Of a stretch of DNA of 35,490 nt, positions 22,813-31,137 are shown in pieces. The notes below the pieces were generated by a model that ran no database searches, was not told the DNA's origin, and saw nothing but the letters and a program-made list of their open reading frames with translations. A program made the translations under genes and the position numbers. Origin of the DNA: Nocardia cyriacigeorgica (GTDB lineage: Bacteria; Actinomycetota; Actinomycetes; Mycobacteriales; Mycobacteriaceae); assembly GCF_010868145.1 (NCBI RefSeq), contig NZ_JAAGUY010000038.1:1-35490 (forward strand), read 5' to 3'. Position 1 is the first letter of the stretch, and each line of letters begins with the position of its first letter.

Positions 22813-25380
22813 TCATACGCTAGGTGCGGCAACCAATCCCAGTTCGGCGTCGGATGCGAGCAGCTCGCTGTGCGGCAGTACGCGCACGGTGTAACCGACC
22901 GCGCCCGACAGCGGCACCGGCGTCTCGATCTCGAACAGCTCGAGCCCGGAATCGGAGCCGGAGTGCTTCATCGACATGGTGGTGACATCGGACAGATCGT
23001 CGGTAGGCGAGACCCGCCCGAGGACGGCCTGCACCGCCACATCGTCCGGGGAAAGCCCGCCGAGGTCGACCCGCGCCGTCAACGACAGCGGCGCCCCGAT
23101 GATCGGCGTATCCGGCAATCCAGCGCTGTCGACCTGCGCCACCCGCACCGACGGCCACGCCGATTCCACCCGGCGCCGGTACTCGGCGACAGCGCGCGCC
23201 CCGGCGAAATCGTCGGCGACGGCACTGCGGCAGGCCGCGGCGGCGGGCGCGTAGTAGTCGAGCGCGTAGTCGCGCACCATGCGCGAGGCCAGCACCTCCG
23301 GTCCGAGCGTTTGCAGGGTGTGGCGCACCATCTCCACCCAGCGCAGCGGCATACCGTCGCTGTCGTGGTCGTAGAAGCGTGGCGCGACCGAACGTTCGAA
23401 CAGGTCATAGAGGGCCGCGGCCTCGAGATCGTCGCGACGGTGCTCGTCGCGGATGCCGTCGGCGGTGGGGATGGCCCAGCCGTTCTCGCCGTCGTACATC
23501 TCATCCCACCAGCCGTCCCTGATGGACAGATTGAGTCCGCCGTTGAGCGCCGACTTCATTCCGGAGGTACCGCAGGCCTCGAGCGGGCGCAGCGGATTGT
23601 TCAGCCACACATCACAGCCCCAGTACAGGTAGCGGGCCATCGACATGTCGTAGTCGGGCAGGAAGACGATGCGGTGACGCACCTCGGGATCGTCGGCGAA
23701 GCGCACCACCTGCTGGATGAGCGCTTTGCCGCCTTCGTCGGCGGGATGGCTCTTACCCGCCACCACCAGCTGCACCGGACGGTCGGGGTCGAGCAGCATC
23801 GAACGCAGGCGCTGCGGGTCACGCAGCATCAGCGTCAACCGTTTGTAGGTCGGCACCCGGCGAGCGAAGCCGACGGTCAGCACGTCCGGATCGAAAACGC
23901 CATCGATCCAGCCCAATTCGGCCTCGGCGGCACCGCGTTGCAGCCACGACGCGCGCAGCCTGCGGCGGACCTCGGCGACCAGGGTGGCGCGCAAGGTGTT
24001 GCGGGTCGACCACAGCTCGGCGGGCTCGATATCGCGCAGCTTCTCCCAACCGCGCGCCTCTTCGACGAGTTCGGCACCGATGCGTTCACGCGCCTTCTCG
24101 ATCCACTCCGGTGCTGCCCAGGTTGGCGCGTGCACACCGTTGGTGATCGAACCGATCGGCACTTCGGCGGCATCGAACCCGGGCCACAGCGAGGCGAACA
24201 TCTCCCGGCTGACCTCACCGTGCAGCCTCGACACACCATTGGCGCGCTGAGCAAGCCGCAAACCCATATGCGCCATGTTGAACACCGACGGATCCGACTC
24301 ACGTCCGAGCGCGACGATGCGGTCCACCGATAGCCCCGGCAGCAGCGAGGACTCCGCTTCGCCGTGCGGGCCACCGAAATACCTGCGTACCATCGGCATC
24401 GGGAACCGGTCGATCCCCGCGGGTACCGGCGTGTGAGTGGTGAACACGGTGCCCGCCCGCACCGCCGCCAGCCCGGCATCGAAATCGAGCCCGGCCGACA
24501 CGTATTCACGGATACGTTCCAATCCGAGGAAGCCGGCGTGGCCCTCGTTCATATGGAAGACATCCGGGTCCGGCAGCCCCTCGGCACGGGTGTAGGCACG
24601 CACCGCGCGCACACCGCCGATACCGGCCAGGATCTCCTGTTTGATCCGATGGTCCTGGTCACCGCCGTAGAGGCGGTCGGTGACCGCGCGCAGTTCGGGA
24701 TCGTTGTCCGAGATATCGGAATCCAGCAGCAGCAACGGCACCCGTCCCACCTGCGCGACCCACACCCGCGCGCGCAGTACTCGCCGATCCGGCATACCCA
24801 CATGAATCAGCACCGGCGAACCGTCGGTGGTCAGCAGGCGCAGTGGCAAGCCCTGCGGGTCAAGTGCCGGATAGTGTTCGGCCTGCCAGCCGTCGGCGGT
24901 CAGCGACTGCCGGAAATAGCCCGAGCGGTACAGCAGCCCGACACCGATCAGCGGCAGCCCCAGATCCGAGGCGGCCTTGAGATGATCGCCCGCCAGGATG
25001 CCGAGCCCGCCGGAATAGTTCGGCAACACCTCGGTGACACCGAATTCCATGGAGAAGTAGGCGACCCCACGCACCTGCGAACCGCGCCGCTGGAACCAGC
25101 CGGGCGTGGCCAGGTACTCGCGCAGATCGGCCGCTGCGGCGTCCACCCTGGCGATGTAGCCGGGGTCGGCGGACAGCTCGTCGAGCCGTTCGCGCGGCAC
25201 CTCGCCGAGCATCCGCACCGGATCGTGGCCGAGCTCGAGCCAGCGCGCCGGGTCGAGTTCGGCAAACAGATTCTGGGTCGGACCATGCCATGACCAGCGC
25301 AGATTCGTCGACAACTCACCAAGCGCCGCGAGACGCTCGGGCAGATGGGCGCGGACTGTGAACCGACGCAGTGCCTTCAC
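22813..25380 (-). CDS. glgP: Alpha-glucan (glycogen) phosphorylase
   Basis: An 855-residue PLP enzyme that releases glucose-1-phosphate from alpha-1,4-glucans. The N-terminus is VKALRRFTVRAHLPERLAAL, then LSTNLRWSWHGPTQNLF; the middle has VAYFSMEFGVTEVLPNYSGGLGILAGDHLK and VFHMNEGHAGFLGLERI; the PLP-lysine region is EACGTSGMKSALNGGLNLS. It belongs to the bacterial long group like Rv1328, with a C-terminal beta-rich extension. The GTG at 25380 is chosen by alignment with mycobacterial GlgP (KALRRFTVRAHLPERLAAL); an earlier open frame has no similarity. A TAGGGT hexamer lies seven bases before it. It is divergent from glgE by 89 bases. Confidence 0.95.
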   Translation of the reverse strand: MKALRRFTVRAHLPERLAALGELSTNLRWSWHGPTQNLFAELDPARWLELGHDPVRMLGEVPRERLDELSADPGYIARVDAAAADLREYLATPGWFQRRGSQVRGVAYFSMEFGVTEVLPNYSGGLGILAGDHLKAASDLGLPLIGVGLLYRSGYFRQSLTADGWQAEHYPALDPQGLPLRLLTTDGSPVLIHVGMPDRRVLRARVWVAQVGRVPLLLLDSDISDNDPELRAVTDRLYGGDQDHRIKQEILAGIGGVRAVRAYTRAEGLPDPDVFHMNEGHAGFLGLERIREYVSAGLDFDAGLAAVRAGTVFTTHTPVPAGIDRFPMPMVRRYFGGPHGEAESSLLPGLSVDRIVALGRESDPSVFNMAHMGLRLAQRANGVSRLHGEVSREMFASLWPGFDAAEVPIGSITNGVHAPTWAAPEWIEKARERIGAELVEEARGWEKLRDIEPAELWSTRNTLRATLVAEVRRRLRASWLQRGAAEAELGWIDGVFDPDVLTVGFARRVPTYKRLTLMLRDPQRLRSMLLDPDRPVQLVVAGKSHPADEGGKALIQQVVRFADDPEVRHRIVFLPDYDMSMARYLYWGCDVWLNNPLRPLEACGTSGMKSALNGGLNLSIRDGWWDEMYDGENGWAIPTADGIRDEHRRDDLEAAALYDLFERSVAPRFYDHDSDGMPLRWVEMVRHTLQTLGPEVLASRMVRDYALDYYAPAAAACRSAVADDFAGARAVAEYRRRVESAWPSVRVAQVDSAGLPDTPIIGAPLSLTARVDLGGLSPDDVAVQAVLGRVSPTDDLSDVTTMSMKHSGSDSGLELFEIETPVPLSGAVGYTVRVLPHSELLASDAELGLVAAPSV

Positions 25381-25387
25381 CAGCCGA

Positions 25388-25393
25388 ACCCTA
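25388..25393 (-). promoter_or_regulatory. -10 hexamer TAGGGT for glgP, leaderless-type
   Basis: TAGGGT on the minus strand, 7 bases, then the glgP GTG at 25380. It is back to back with the glgE promoter, the hexamers being 64 bases apart, so one regulator could control both. Confidence 0.55.
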
Positions 25394-25457
25394 CCCAACA
25401 ATGCGAGCCTCGGATCGCGCTCGGTGCGCTCATCACTTCGTTCGCGCCGGCGAACGG

Positions 25458-25463
25458 TACGGT
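25458..25463 (+). promoter_or_regulatory. -10 hexamer TACGGT for glgE, leaderless-type
   Basis: TACGGT, then 6 bases, then the glgE GTG at 25470. No ribosome binding site; the bases between are TGGGAC. Confidence 0.55.
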
Positions 25464-25469
25464 TGGGAC

Positions 25470-27473
25470 GTGACCGGCCGCATCGCAATCGATGACATTG
25501 CCCCGTTCATCCCCGGAGGCCGGCCCGCCAAGGCGGTCGTCGGCGAGGTGTTCCCGGTGCGCGCCGTGGTGTGGAGCGAGGGACACGACGCGGTCGCCGC
25601 CACGCTCGCGGTGCGCGGGCCCGGGTCCTCGCGGATGGTACGCATCCGGATGACACCGGACTACGAGCCCGACGTCTTCAACGCCACCGTCACCCCGCAC
25701 GCGCCGGGCACCTGGACCTTCCGCATCGAAGGCTGGCTCGATCCGATCGCCACCTGGCGGGCCGCGGTGGAGGCGAAACTGGCGGTCGGTCAGAGCGCCG
25801 CCGATCTGGCCAACGATCTGGAACTGGGCGCCCAGCTGTTCGATCGCGCCGCCCAAGCGGTACCGAAGAAACAGTTCGAACGGCTGCGCGCGGTCGCGGC
25901 CGCCCTGCGCAGCGAGGAACAGCTTCCGGCCCGGGTCGCCCCCGCCTTCACCGACGACGTCGCCGACATCCTGCGCGCCACCCCGCTGCGCGACCTGGTG
26001 ACCCGCGGACCTCAGCACACCGTGCTGGTCGAACGCCAGCGCGCGCTCTACGGCGCCTGGTACGAATTCTTCCCCCGCTCCACCGGCGGCCGCACCGCCG
26101 AAGGCCACCCGGTCCACGGCAGTTTCGCCACCGCGACCAAGGATCTGCCGCGTATCGCGGCAATGGGCTTCGACGTGGTCTACCTGCCGCCCATCCATCC
26201 GATCGGCGCCGTGAACCGCAAGGGCCGCAACAACTCGCTCACCGCAGAACCCGGCGACGTCGGCTCACCGTGGGCGATCGGCTCGGCCGACGGCGGGCAC
26301 GACGCCATCCACCCCGAGCTCGGCACCGAGGAAGACTTCGCCGATTTCGTGGCCGCCGCCGACCGGCTCGGCCTCGAAGTGGCACTCGATCTCGCTCTGC
26401 AATGCGCACCCGACCATCCGTGGGTCAGCGCGCATCCCGAATGGTTCACCACCCTGCCCGACGGCACCATCGCCTACGCGGAGAACCCGCCGAAGAAATA
26501 CCAGGACATCTACCCCGTCGACTTCGACAACGACGCCGACGGCCTCTATGCCGAGGTCCTGCGCGTCGTCCGGCACTGGATCGATCTCGGCGTCAAAATC
26601 TTCCGCGTCGACAACCCGCACACCAAACCCGCCGACTTCTGGGAATGGTTGATCGCCACGGTGCGCCGCACCGACCCCGAGGTGGTGTTCCTGTCCGAGG
26701 CGTTCACCCGCCCGGCCCGGCTGTACGGGCTTGCGCGCCGCGGATTCAGCCAGTCCTACACCTATTTCACCTGGCGCGTCAGCAAATGGGAGCTCACCGA
26801 ATTCGGCCGTGAGCTCGCAGCCAAGGCCGACGAAGCCCGGCCCAACCTCTTCGTCAACACCCCCGACATCCTGCACGAAAGCCTGCAACACGGCGGGCCT
26901 GGCATGTTCGCCATCCGCGCCGCCCTCGCCGCGACCCTCGCACCCACCTGGGGTGTGTACTCCGGATTCGAATTGTTCGAGCACCAAGCTGTGCGACCGG
27001 GCAGCGAGGAGTATCTGAACTCGGAGAAGTACGAGTTGCGCCCGCGTCCGTTCGCCGAGGCGCTGGCCCGAGGTGAATCGCTGGAGCCCTGGCTGACCAG
27101 GCTCAACGAGATCCGGCGCAACCATCCGGCGCTGCGTCAACTGCGCTGCCTGCACTTCCACCACATCGACAACGACGCCATGCTGGCCTACTCGAAATTC
27201 GATCCGGTCACCGGCGACGCCGTGCTGGTGGTGGTGAACCTCAACCCGTTCGCCGCCGAACAGGGCATGCTCTCGCTCGACCTGCCCGCCATCGGCCGCG
27301 AATGGCACGACCACCCGGTGGTCTACGACGAGATCAGCGGCGAGGAATATCACTGGGCGCAGACCAACTACGTGCGTCTCGACCCGGCCAAGGCCGTCGC
27401 ACACATCCTCGCGCTGCCCCCCGTCCCCCAGGCCGCCCGCACCGAACTGGCCTTCCGCAGGAATTTCGGATGA
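25470..27473 (+). CDS. glgE: Maltose-1-phosphate maltosyltransferase
   Basis: A 667-residue GH13 subfamily 3 enzyme that adds maltosyl units from maltose-1-phosphate to the non-reducing ends of alpha-1,4-glucans. The nucleophile is Asp381 in FRVDNPHTKP and the acid/base Glu410 in FLSEAFTRP, both offset by 13 from Streptomyces GlgE (Asp394, Glu423). Also present are WYEFFPRST, YLPPIHPIG, NRKGRNN and HESLQHGG. The N-terminal domain S (about 1-200) includes the PAKAVVGEVFPVRAVVW motif. The GTG at 25470 is chosen by alignment. It forms an operon with glgB 13 bases downstream. Makers of maltose-1-phosphate (TreS-Pep2 or GlgM) are not in the window. Confidence 0.96.
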   Translation: MTGRIAIDDIAPFIPGGRPAKAVVGEVFPVRAVVWSEGHDAVAATLAVRGPGSSRMVRIRMTPDYEPDVFNATVTPHAPGTWTFRIEGWLDPIATWRAAVEAKLAVGQSAADLANDLELGAQLFDRAAQAVPKKQFERLRAVAAALRSEEQLPARVAPAFTDDVADILRATPLRDLVTRGPQHTVLVERQRALYGAWYEFFPRSTGGRTAEGHPVHGSFATATKDLPRIAAMGFDVVYLPPIHPIGAVNRKGRNNSLTAEPGDVGSPWAIGSADGGHDAIHPELGTEEDFADFVAAADRLGLEVALDLALQCAPDHPWVSAHPEWFTTLPDGTIAYAENPPKKYQDIYPVDFDNDADGLYAEVLRVVRHWIDLGVKIFRVDNPHTKPADFWEWLIATVRRTDPEVVFLSEAFTRPARLYGLARRGFSQSYTYFTWRVSKWELTEFGRELAAKADEARPNLFVNTPDILHESLQHGGPGMFAIRAALAATLAPTWGVYSGFELFEHQAVRPGSEEYLNSEKYELRPRPFAEALARGESLEPWLTRLNEIRRNHPALRQLRCLHFHHIDNDAMLAYSKFDPVTGDAVLVVVNLNPFAAEQGMLSLDLPAIGREWHDHPVVYDEISGEEYHWAQTNYVRLDPAKAVAHILALPPVPQAARTELAFRRNFG

Positions 27474-27486
27474 GCAGGGTCCGGCG

Positions 27487-29643
27487 GTGAAGCGCCGCGA
27501 CCTGATGCTGCTCGCGGCGGGCACCCACCCCGACCCGCACACCGTCCTCGGCGCACACCCGCACCCGGACGGCACCGTCGTCCGGGTGCTGCGCCCGCAC
27601 GCCGACACCGTGACGGCACGAATCGGCACCGACGAGCACCGGCTCGATTCGCTCGGTCACGGAATCTTCGCCGGTGTGCTGCCGTATCCGGAGCTGATGG
27701 ACTACCGCGTCGTCACCACCTACCCGGGCGGACAGACGGTCGTCGGCGCCGACGGCTACCGGTTCCTCCCCACGCTCGGCGAACTCGACCTGCACCTCAT
27801 CGGTGAGGGCAACCATCAGCGGCTGTGGGAGGTGCTCGGCGCGCATCCGCGCCGCTACACCACCCTCGACGGTGAGGTGACGGGCACATCGTTCGCGGTG
27901 TGGGCGCCGAACGCCCGCGGTGTCAGCGTGATGGGCGATTTCGACGAGTGGAGCGGCACCAGCGCACCCATGCGGTCGCTGGGCAGCTCCGGGATCTGGG
28001 AGGTGTTCGTGCCCGGTGTGGGGCCCGGCACCCGATACAAGTACCGGGTGCACGGCGCCGACGGTCGCACCGTCGACCACGCCGACCCGTTCGCCTTCGC
28101 CACCGAGGTCCCGCCCGCCACCGCCTCGGTCATTACCGAATCGCAGCATGTGTGGTCCGACGATGTCTGGCTCGCCACCCGCGCCACGACCGAACCCGCC
28201 CGCGCGCCGTTGAGCGCCTATGAGGTGCATCTCGGCTCGTGGCGGCCGGGGCTCGGCTACCGCGAACTTGCCCAACAGCTGGCCGAATACGTGCGCGCGG
28301 CCGGTTTCACCCATATCGAACTGCTGCCCGTCGCCGAGCATCCCTTCGGTGGGTCGTGGGGGTACCAGGTCACCTCCTACTACGCCCCGACCGCCCGATT
28401 CGGCACCCCCGACGACTTCCGTGCCTTCGTCGACCATCTGCACGGCCAGGGCGTCGGCGTTCTGCTGGACTGGGTGCCTGCACACTTCCCGCGCGACGAA
28501 TGGGCCCTTGCCAGGTTCGACGGCACGCCCCTCTACGAGCACCCCGATCCACGGCGCGGCGAACAACTGGACTGGGGCACCTACGTCTTCGACTTCGGCC
28601 GCAACGAGGTGCGCAACTTCCTGATCGCCAATGCCCGCTACTGGATCGAGGAATTCCACATCGACGGCCTGCGCGTGGACGCGGTCGCCTCGATGCTCTA
28701 CCTCGACTACTCGCGTCCCGACGGCGAATGGGAACCGAACGTGCACGGCGGGCGGGAAAACCTCGAAGCCGTCGATTTCCTGACCGAACTCAACGACCGC
28801 ATCCACAGCGAGCACCCCGGAGTCCTCACCATCGCCGAGGAATCAACCACCTGGCCCGGCGTCACCCGCGCCATCGAGGTCGGCGGCCTCGGCTTCTCCA
28901 TGAAATGGAATATGGGTTGGATGCACGACACCCTCGGATACCTGCGCCGCGACCCGATCCACCGATCCTGGCACCACAACGAGATCACCTTCTCGCTGAT
29001 GTACGCCTGGAGCGAGAACTATGTGCTGCCCATCAGCCACGACGAGGTGGTGCACGGCAAAGGCACGCTGTGGACCCGGATGCCCGGCGACGACTACGCC
29101 AAGGCGAGTGGCGTGCGCGCCCTGCTGGCGTACATGTGGGCTCACCCGGGCAAACAACTGCTGTTCATGGGCCAGGAATTCGGCCAGTTCCGCGAATGGT
29201 CGCACGACCGCGGCCTGGACTGGCACGAACTCGACAACCCGCTGCACCGGGGCGTGCAGACCCTCGTCCGCGACCTCAACACCGTCTATCTGGCGCGCCC
29301 GGCGCTGTGGACCCAGGACACCACACCCGGCGGGCATTCCTGGATCGAAGCCGACGACCGCGAGCACAATGTGCTGGCCTTCCTGCGCTACGGCACCGAC
29401 GGCTCCGTCATCGCCTGCGTCTACAACTTTGCCGGCTCGGCCCACGACAAGTATCGGGTCGGTCTCCCCACGGCCGGACGCTGGACCGAGATCCTCAATA
29501 CCGACGCCGTCGAATACGGCGGGTCGGGGATCGGGAACCTCGGCGCGGTCGTGGCCGATGAGGAGCCCTGGCACGGACGACCGGCTTCTGCGGTGCTCGC
29601 GCTCGCACCGTCGAGCGCGGTGTGGCTGGCCGCGGCGACATAG
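27487..29643 (+). CDS. glgB: 1,4-alpha-glucan branching enzyme
   Basis: A 718-residue GH13 subfamily 9 enzyme that introduces alpha-1,6 branches. The order is an N1 domain (HPDPHTVLGAHPHPDGTVVRVLRPHA), a CBM48-type N2 domain (FAVWAPNARGVSVMGDFDEW), then the catalytic barrel: DWVPAHFPRDEWAL, Asp398 in GLRVDAVASMLYLDYSR, Glu451 in TIAEESTTWPGV, and LPISHDEVVHGKGTL. Asp398 and Glu451 correspond to Asp411 and Glu464 of the M. tuberculosis enzyme, as I recall them. The start is a GTG at 27487. It acts with GlgE to make branched alpha-glucan and is followed by a terminator hairpin. Confidence 0.96.
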   Translation: MKRRDLMLLAAGTHPDPHTVLGAHPHPDGTVVRVLRPHADTVTARIGTDEHRLDSLGHGIFAGVLPYPELMDYRVVTTYPGGQTVVGADGYRFLPTLGELDLHLIGEGNHQRLWEVLGAHPRRYTTLDGEVTGTSFAVWAPNARGVSVMGDFDEWSGTSAPMRSLGSSGIWEVFVPGVGPGTRYKYRVHGADGRTVDHADPFAFATEVPPATASVITESQHVWSDDVWLATRATTEPARAPLSAYEVHLGSWRPGLGYRELAQQLAEYVRAAGFTHIELLPVAEHPFGGSWGYQVTSYYAPTARFGTPDDFRAFVDHLHGQGVGVLLDWVPAHFPRDEWALARFDGTPLYEHPDPRRGEQLDWGTYVFDFGRNEVRNFLIANARYWIEEFHIDGLRVDAVASMLYLDYSRPDGEWEPNVHGGRENLEAVDFLTELNDRIHSEHPGVLTIAEESTTWPGVTRAIEVGGLGFSMKWNMGWMHDTLGYLRRDPIHRSWHHNEITFSLMYAWSENYVLPISHDEVVHGKGTLWTRMPGDDYAKASGVRALLAYMWAHPGKQLLFMGQEFGQFREWSHDRGLDWHELDNPLHRGVQTLVRDLNTVYLARPALWTQDTTPGGHSWIEADDREHNVLAFLRYGTDGSVIACVYNFAGSAHDKYRVGLPTAGRWTEILNTDAVEYGGSGIGNLGAVVADEEPWHGRPASAVLALAPSSAVWLAAAT

Positions 29644-29716
29644 GCGATCCCCGCCCGGCGCGGCGTCGCAACGATCGGTCGCGGGGGGCCTGATCCTGCG
29701 GTATGGCCGAAACGAG

Positions 29717-29751
29717 CGAGCGCCCACACTCACGAGGAGTGCGGGCGCTCG
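29717..29751. terminator. Bidirectional hairpin terminator between glgB and the YbbN-like gene
   Basis: A 15-base-pair stem (29717-29731 with 29737-29751) with one mismatch and a 5-base loop ACGAG. It lies 74 bases after the glgB stop and about 30 bases after the converging minus-strand gene ends at 29782. No T-run follows on either strand. Confidence 0.75.
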
Positions 29752-29781
29752 AAAGACCTGCTGAAATTCGCGTAATGCGCT

Positions 29782-30675
29782 TCAGTACAGCGCGGCCGCC
29801 AGCTTGCGCCGCGCGGCCACCACGAACGGCTCGGCCTGATCGAACAGCTCGAACAACTCCAGCAGCCGGGTACGAACCTTGGTGCGGTCATCACCTGCGG
29901 TGCGCTTGACGAGGCCGATCAAGCGATCGAAAGCGGCCTCGGGGCGCTGATGGAACAGTTCGATATCGGCGGCGTCGAGTTGGGCGTCGACATTGCCGGG
30001 ATCGGCGTCGGCGGTGGCAATCGCCGAATCCGGCAGATCCTGGGCACGACCGAGGAAGCGCAGCTGCCGGACCGCGGCCTTGGCCTCGGCATTGTTCGGC
30101 TCGGCTTCCAGAATCGACTCGTAGGCCGACTCCGCGCCCGCAAGATCGCCCTGTTCGAGCAGGGCCTCGGCCATGGTGAAGCGCGGATCCTCGGCGGGCT
30201 CCTGCGGCTCGCCGTCACCGCCTTCGAGCTTGCCCGCGACCGCATCGACCACGGCACCGAGCCACTGCCGCACCTGCGGCTCCGGCTGCACACCCTGGAA
30301 GTCGGCCAGCGGCTGTCCGCCTGCCACCGCGATCACCGTCGGAATGCCCTGCACACCGAACGCCTGGGCGATGCGCATATTGCTCTCGGCCTCGACGGTC
30401 GCCAGATCCCAGCTGCCATCGCCTTCACCGGCCAGCCGCTCGAGCAGCTGCACCAGTTCGACGCTGCCGGGGCTGCGCTGCGAGTACAGCGCCACCACCA
30501 CCGGCACCTGGGTCGAACGCCGAAGCACCTTGGTTTCGAAGTCGGCCTCGGTCACCGTGTATCCGCCTTCGGGGGCCGCACCAGCGGGCGGCTGCTTCAG
30601 GCTGGACAGATCCACCGCGCCGGACATGGCGGCGGCAACGGCTGGCGAAGGACGACGAGCGGCTGGTCGAGTCAC
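29782..30675 (-). CDS. Thioredoxin-fold and TPR protein (YbbN/CnoX-like, Rv1324-type)
   Basis: A 297-residue cytoplasmic protein. An N-terminal thioredoxin fold (about 40-150) has VVVALYSQRSPGSVELVQLLERLA where thioredoxins have WCGPC, and later FGVQGIPTVIAVAGGQPLADFQG, which keeps the cis-Pro loop. A TPR-like helical region follows (FTMAEALLEQGDLAGAESAYESILEAEPNNAEAKAAVRQLRFL). Both active-site cysteines are replaced by Ser (Ser-Pro-Gly-Ser), so it cannot act as a redox thioredoxin; a holdase or co-chaperone role as for YbbN/CnoX is likelier. The start is a GTG at 30675, 13 bases after the DUF3817 stop, so they probably form one unit. A CAGACT sits 7 bases before the GTG and could give a second, leaderless start. 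Confidence 0.9.
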   Translation of the reverse strand: MTRPAARRPSPAVAAAMSGAVDLSSLKQPPAGAAPEGGYTVTEADFETKVLRRSTQVPVVVALYSQRSPGSVELVQLLERLAGEGDGSWDLATVEAESNMRIAQAFGVQGIPTVIAVAGGQPLADFQGVQPEPQVRQWLGAVVDAVAGKLEGGDGEPQEPAEDPRFTMAEALLEQGDLAGAESAYESILEAEPNNAEAKAAVRQLRFLGRAQDLPDSAIATADADPGNVDAQLDAADIELFHQRPEAAFDRLIGLVKRTAGDDRTKVRTRLLELFELFDQAEPFVVAARRKLAAALY

Positions 30676-30688
30676 GAGCTCCAGTCTG

Positions 30689-31057
30689 TCACGAAGACAC
30701 GCGAGCGGGTGCCGGGGCGTCGGTCGCGGCACCGGCGCTCAGCTCACCGAGCTTGCCCGTGCGCACCGCCCAGACCTCGAAGATCACCGTGCAGAACGGC
30801 GGAATGCTGGAGGCCAGCGCGAGCACGGTGGTCTTCCAGTTCCAGTTCAGCTCACGCGAGGCCAGCAGCGCGCTGAGCACGAACAGAATGAAGATGCCGC
30901 CGTGTACCGGGCCGAAGATCTTCACACCGATCTCGTTGCCGTTCTCGGGGATGTACTTGAATGCCATCCCGACCAGCAGACCCAGCCATGACAGTGCCTC
31001 GAGCACGGCAAAGAATCGGAACCTACCCGCGACGCTGCGCAGATCCAAGAAACCCAT
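30689..31057 (-). CDS. DUF3817 integral membrane protein, second copy
   Basis: A 122-residue membrane protein with three or so hydrophobic segments (FRFFAVLEALSWLGLLVGMAF, IFGPVHGGIFILFVLSALLA, TVLALASSIPPFCTVIFEVWAV), the DUF3817 arrangement also seen in the protein at 4584-4976. The C-terminus is Ala/Pro-rich and hydrophilic. I prefer the ATG at 31057 (MGFLDLRSVAGRFRFF); an ATG at 31066 is also in frame. The long open frame upstream is not protein-like and crosses the 3' end of the thiolase gene. A perfect 18-base palindrome lies just upstream at 31079-31096. It precedes the YbbN-like gene by 13 bases. Confidence 0.88.
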   Translation of the reverse strand: MGFLDLRSVAGRFRFFAVLEALSWLGLLVGMAFKYIPENGNEIGVKIFGPVHGGIFILFVLSALLASRELNWNWKTTVLALASSIPPFCTVIFEVWAVRTGKLGELSAGAATDAPAPARVSS

Positions 31058-31078
31058 GGCCACCATTGTGCCGCATAC

Positions 31079-31096
31079 ACTACGACCGGTCGTAGT
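31079..31096. promoter_or_regulatory. Perfect 18-base palindrome, probable operator
   Basis: ACTACGACCGGTCGTAGT is a perfect inverted repeat with no spacer, in the 80-base gap between the DUF3817 gene start (minus) and the thiolase stop (minus). Its downstream edge forms the TAGTGT that could be the -10 hexamer of the DUF3817 gene, so a bound protein would block that promoter. TetR-family operators often look like this. No TetR gene is in the window. Confidence 0.6.
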
Positions 31097-31137
31097 TGAA
31101 CCGGTCACAACTGGCGCCGCCGGACGCAGTCCGCGAA

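Noticed and set aside
30683..30688. CAGACT hexamer seven bases before the YbbN-like GTG as another leaderless promoter
   Set aside because: It breaks the TA rule of the other eleven and lies directly after the upstream stop codon with only 13 bases between genes, so cotranscription is the simpler reading. Left out of the promoter list.
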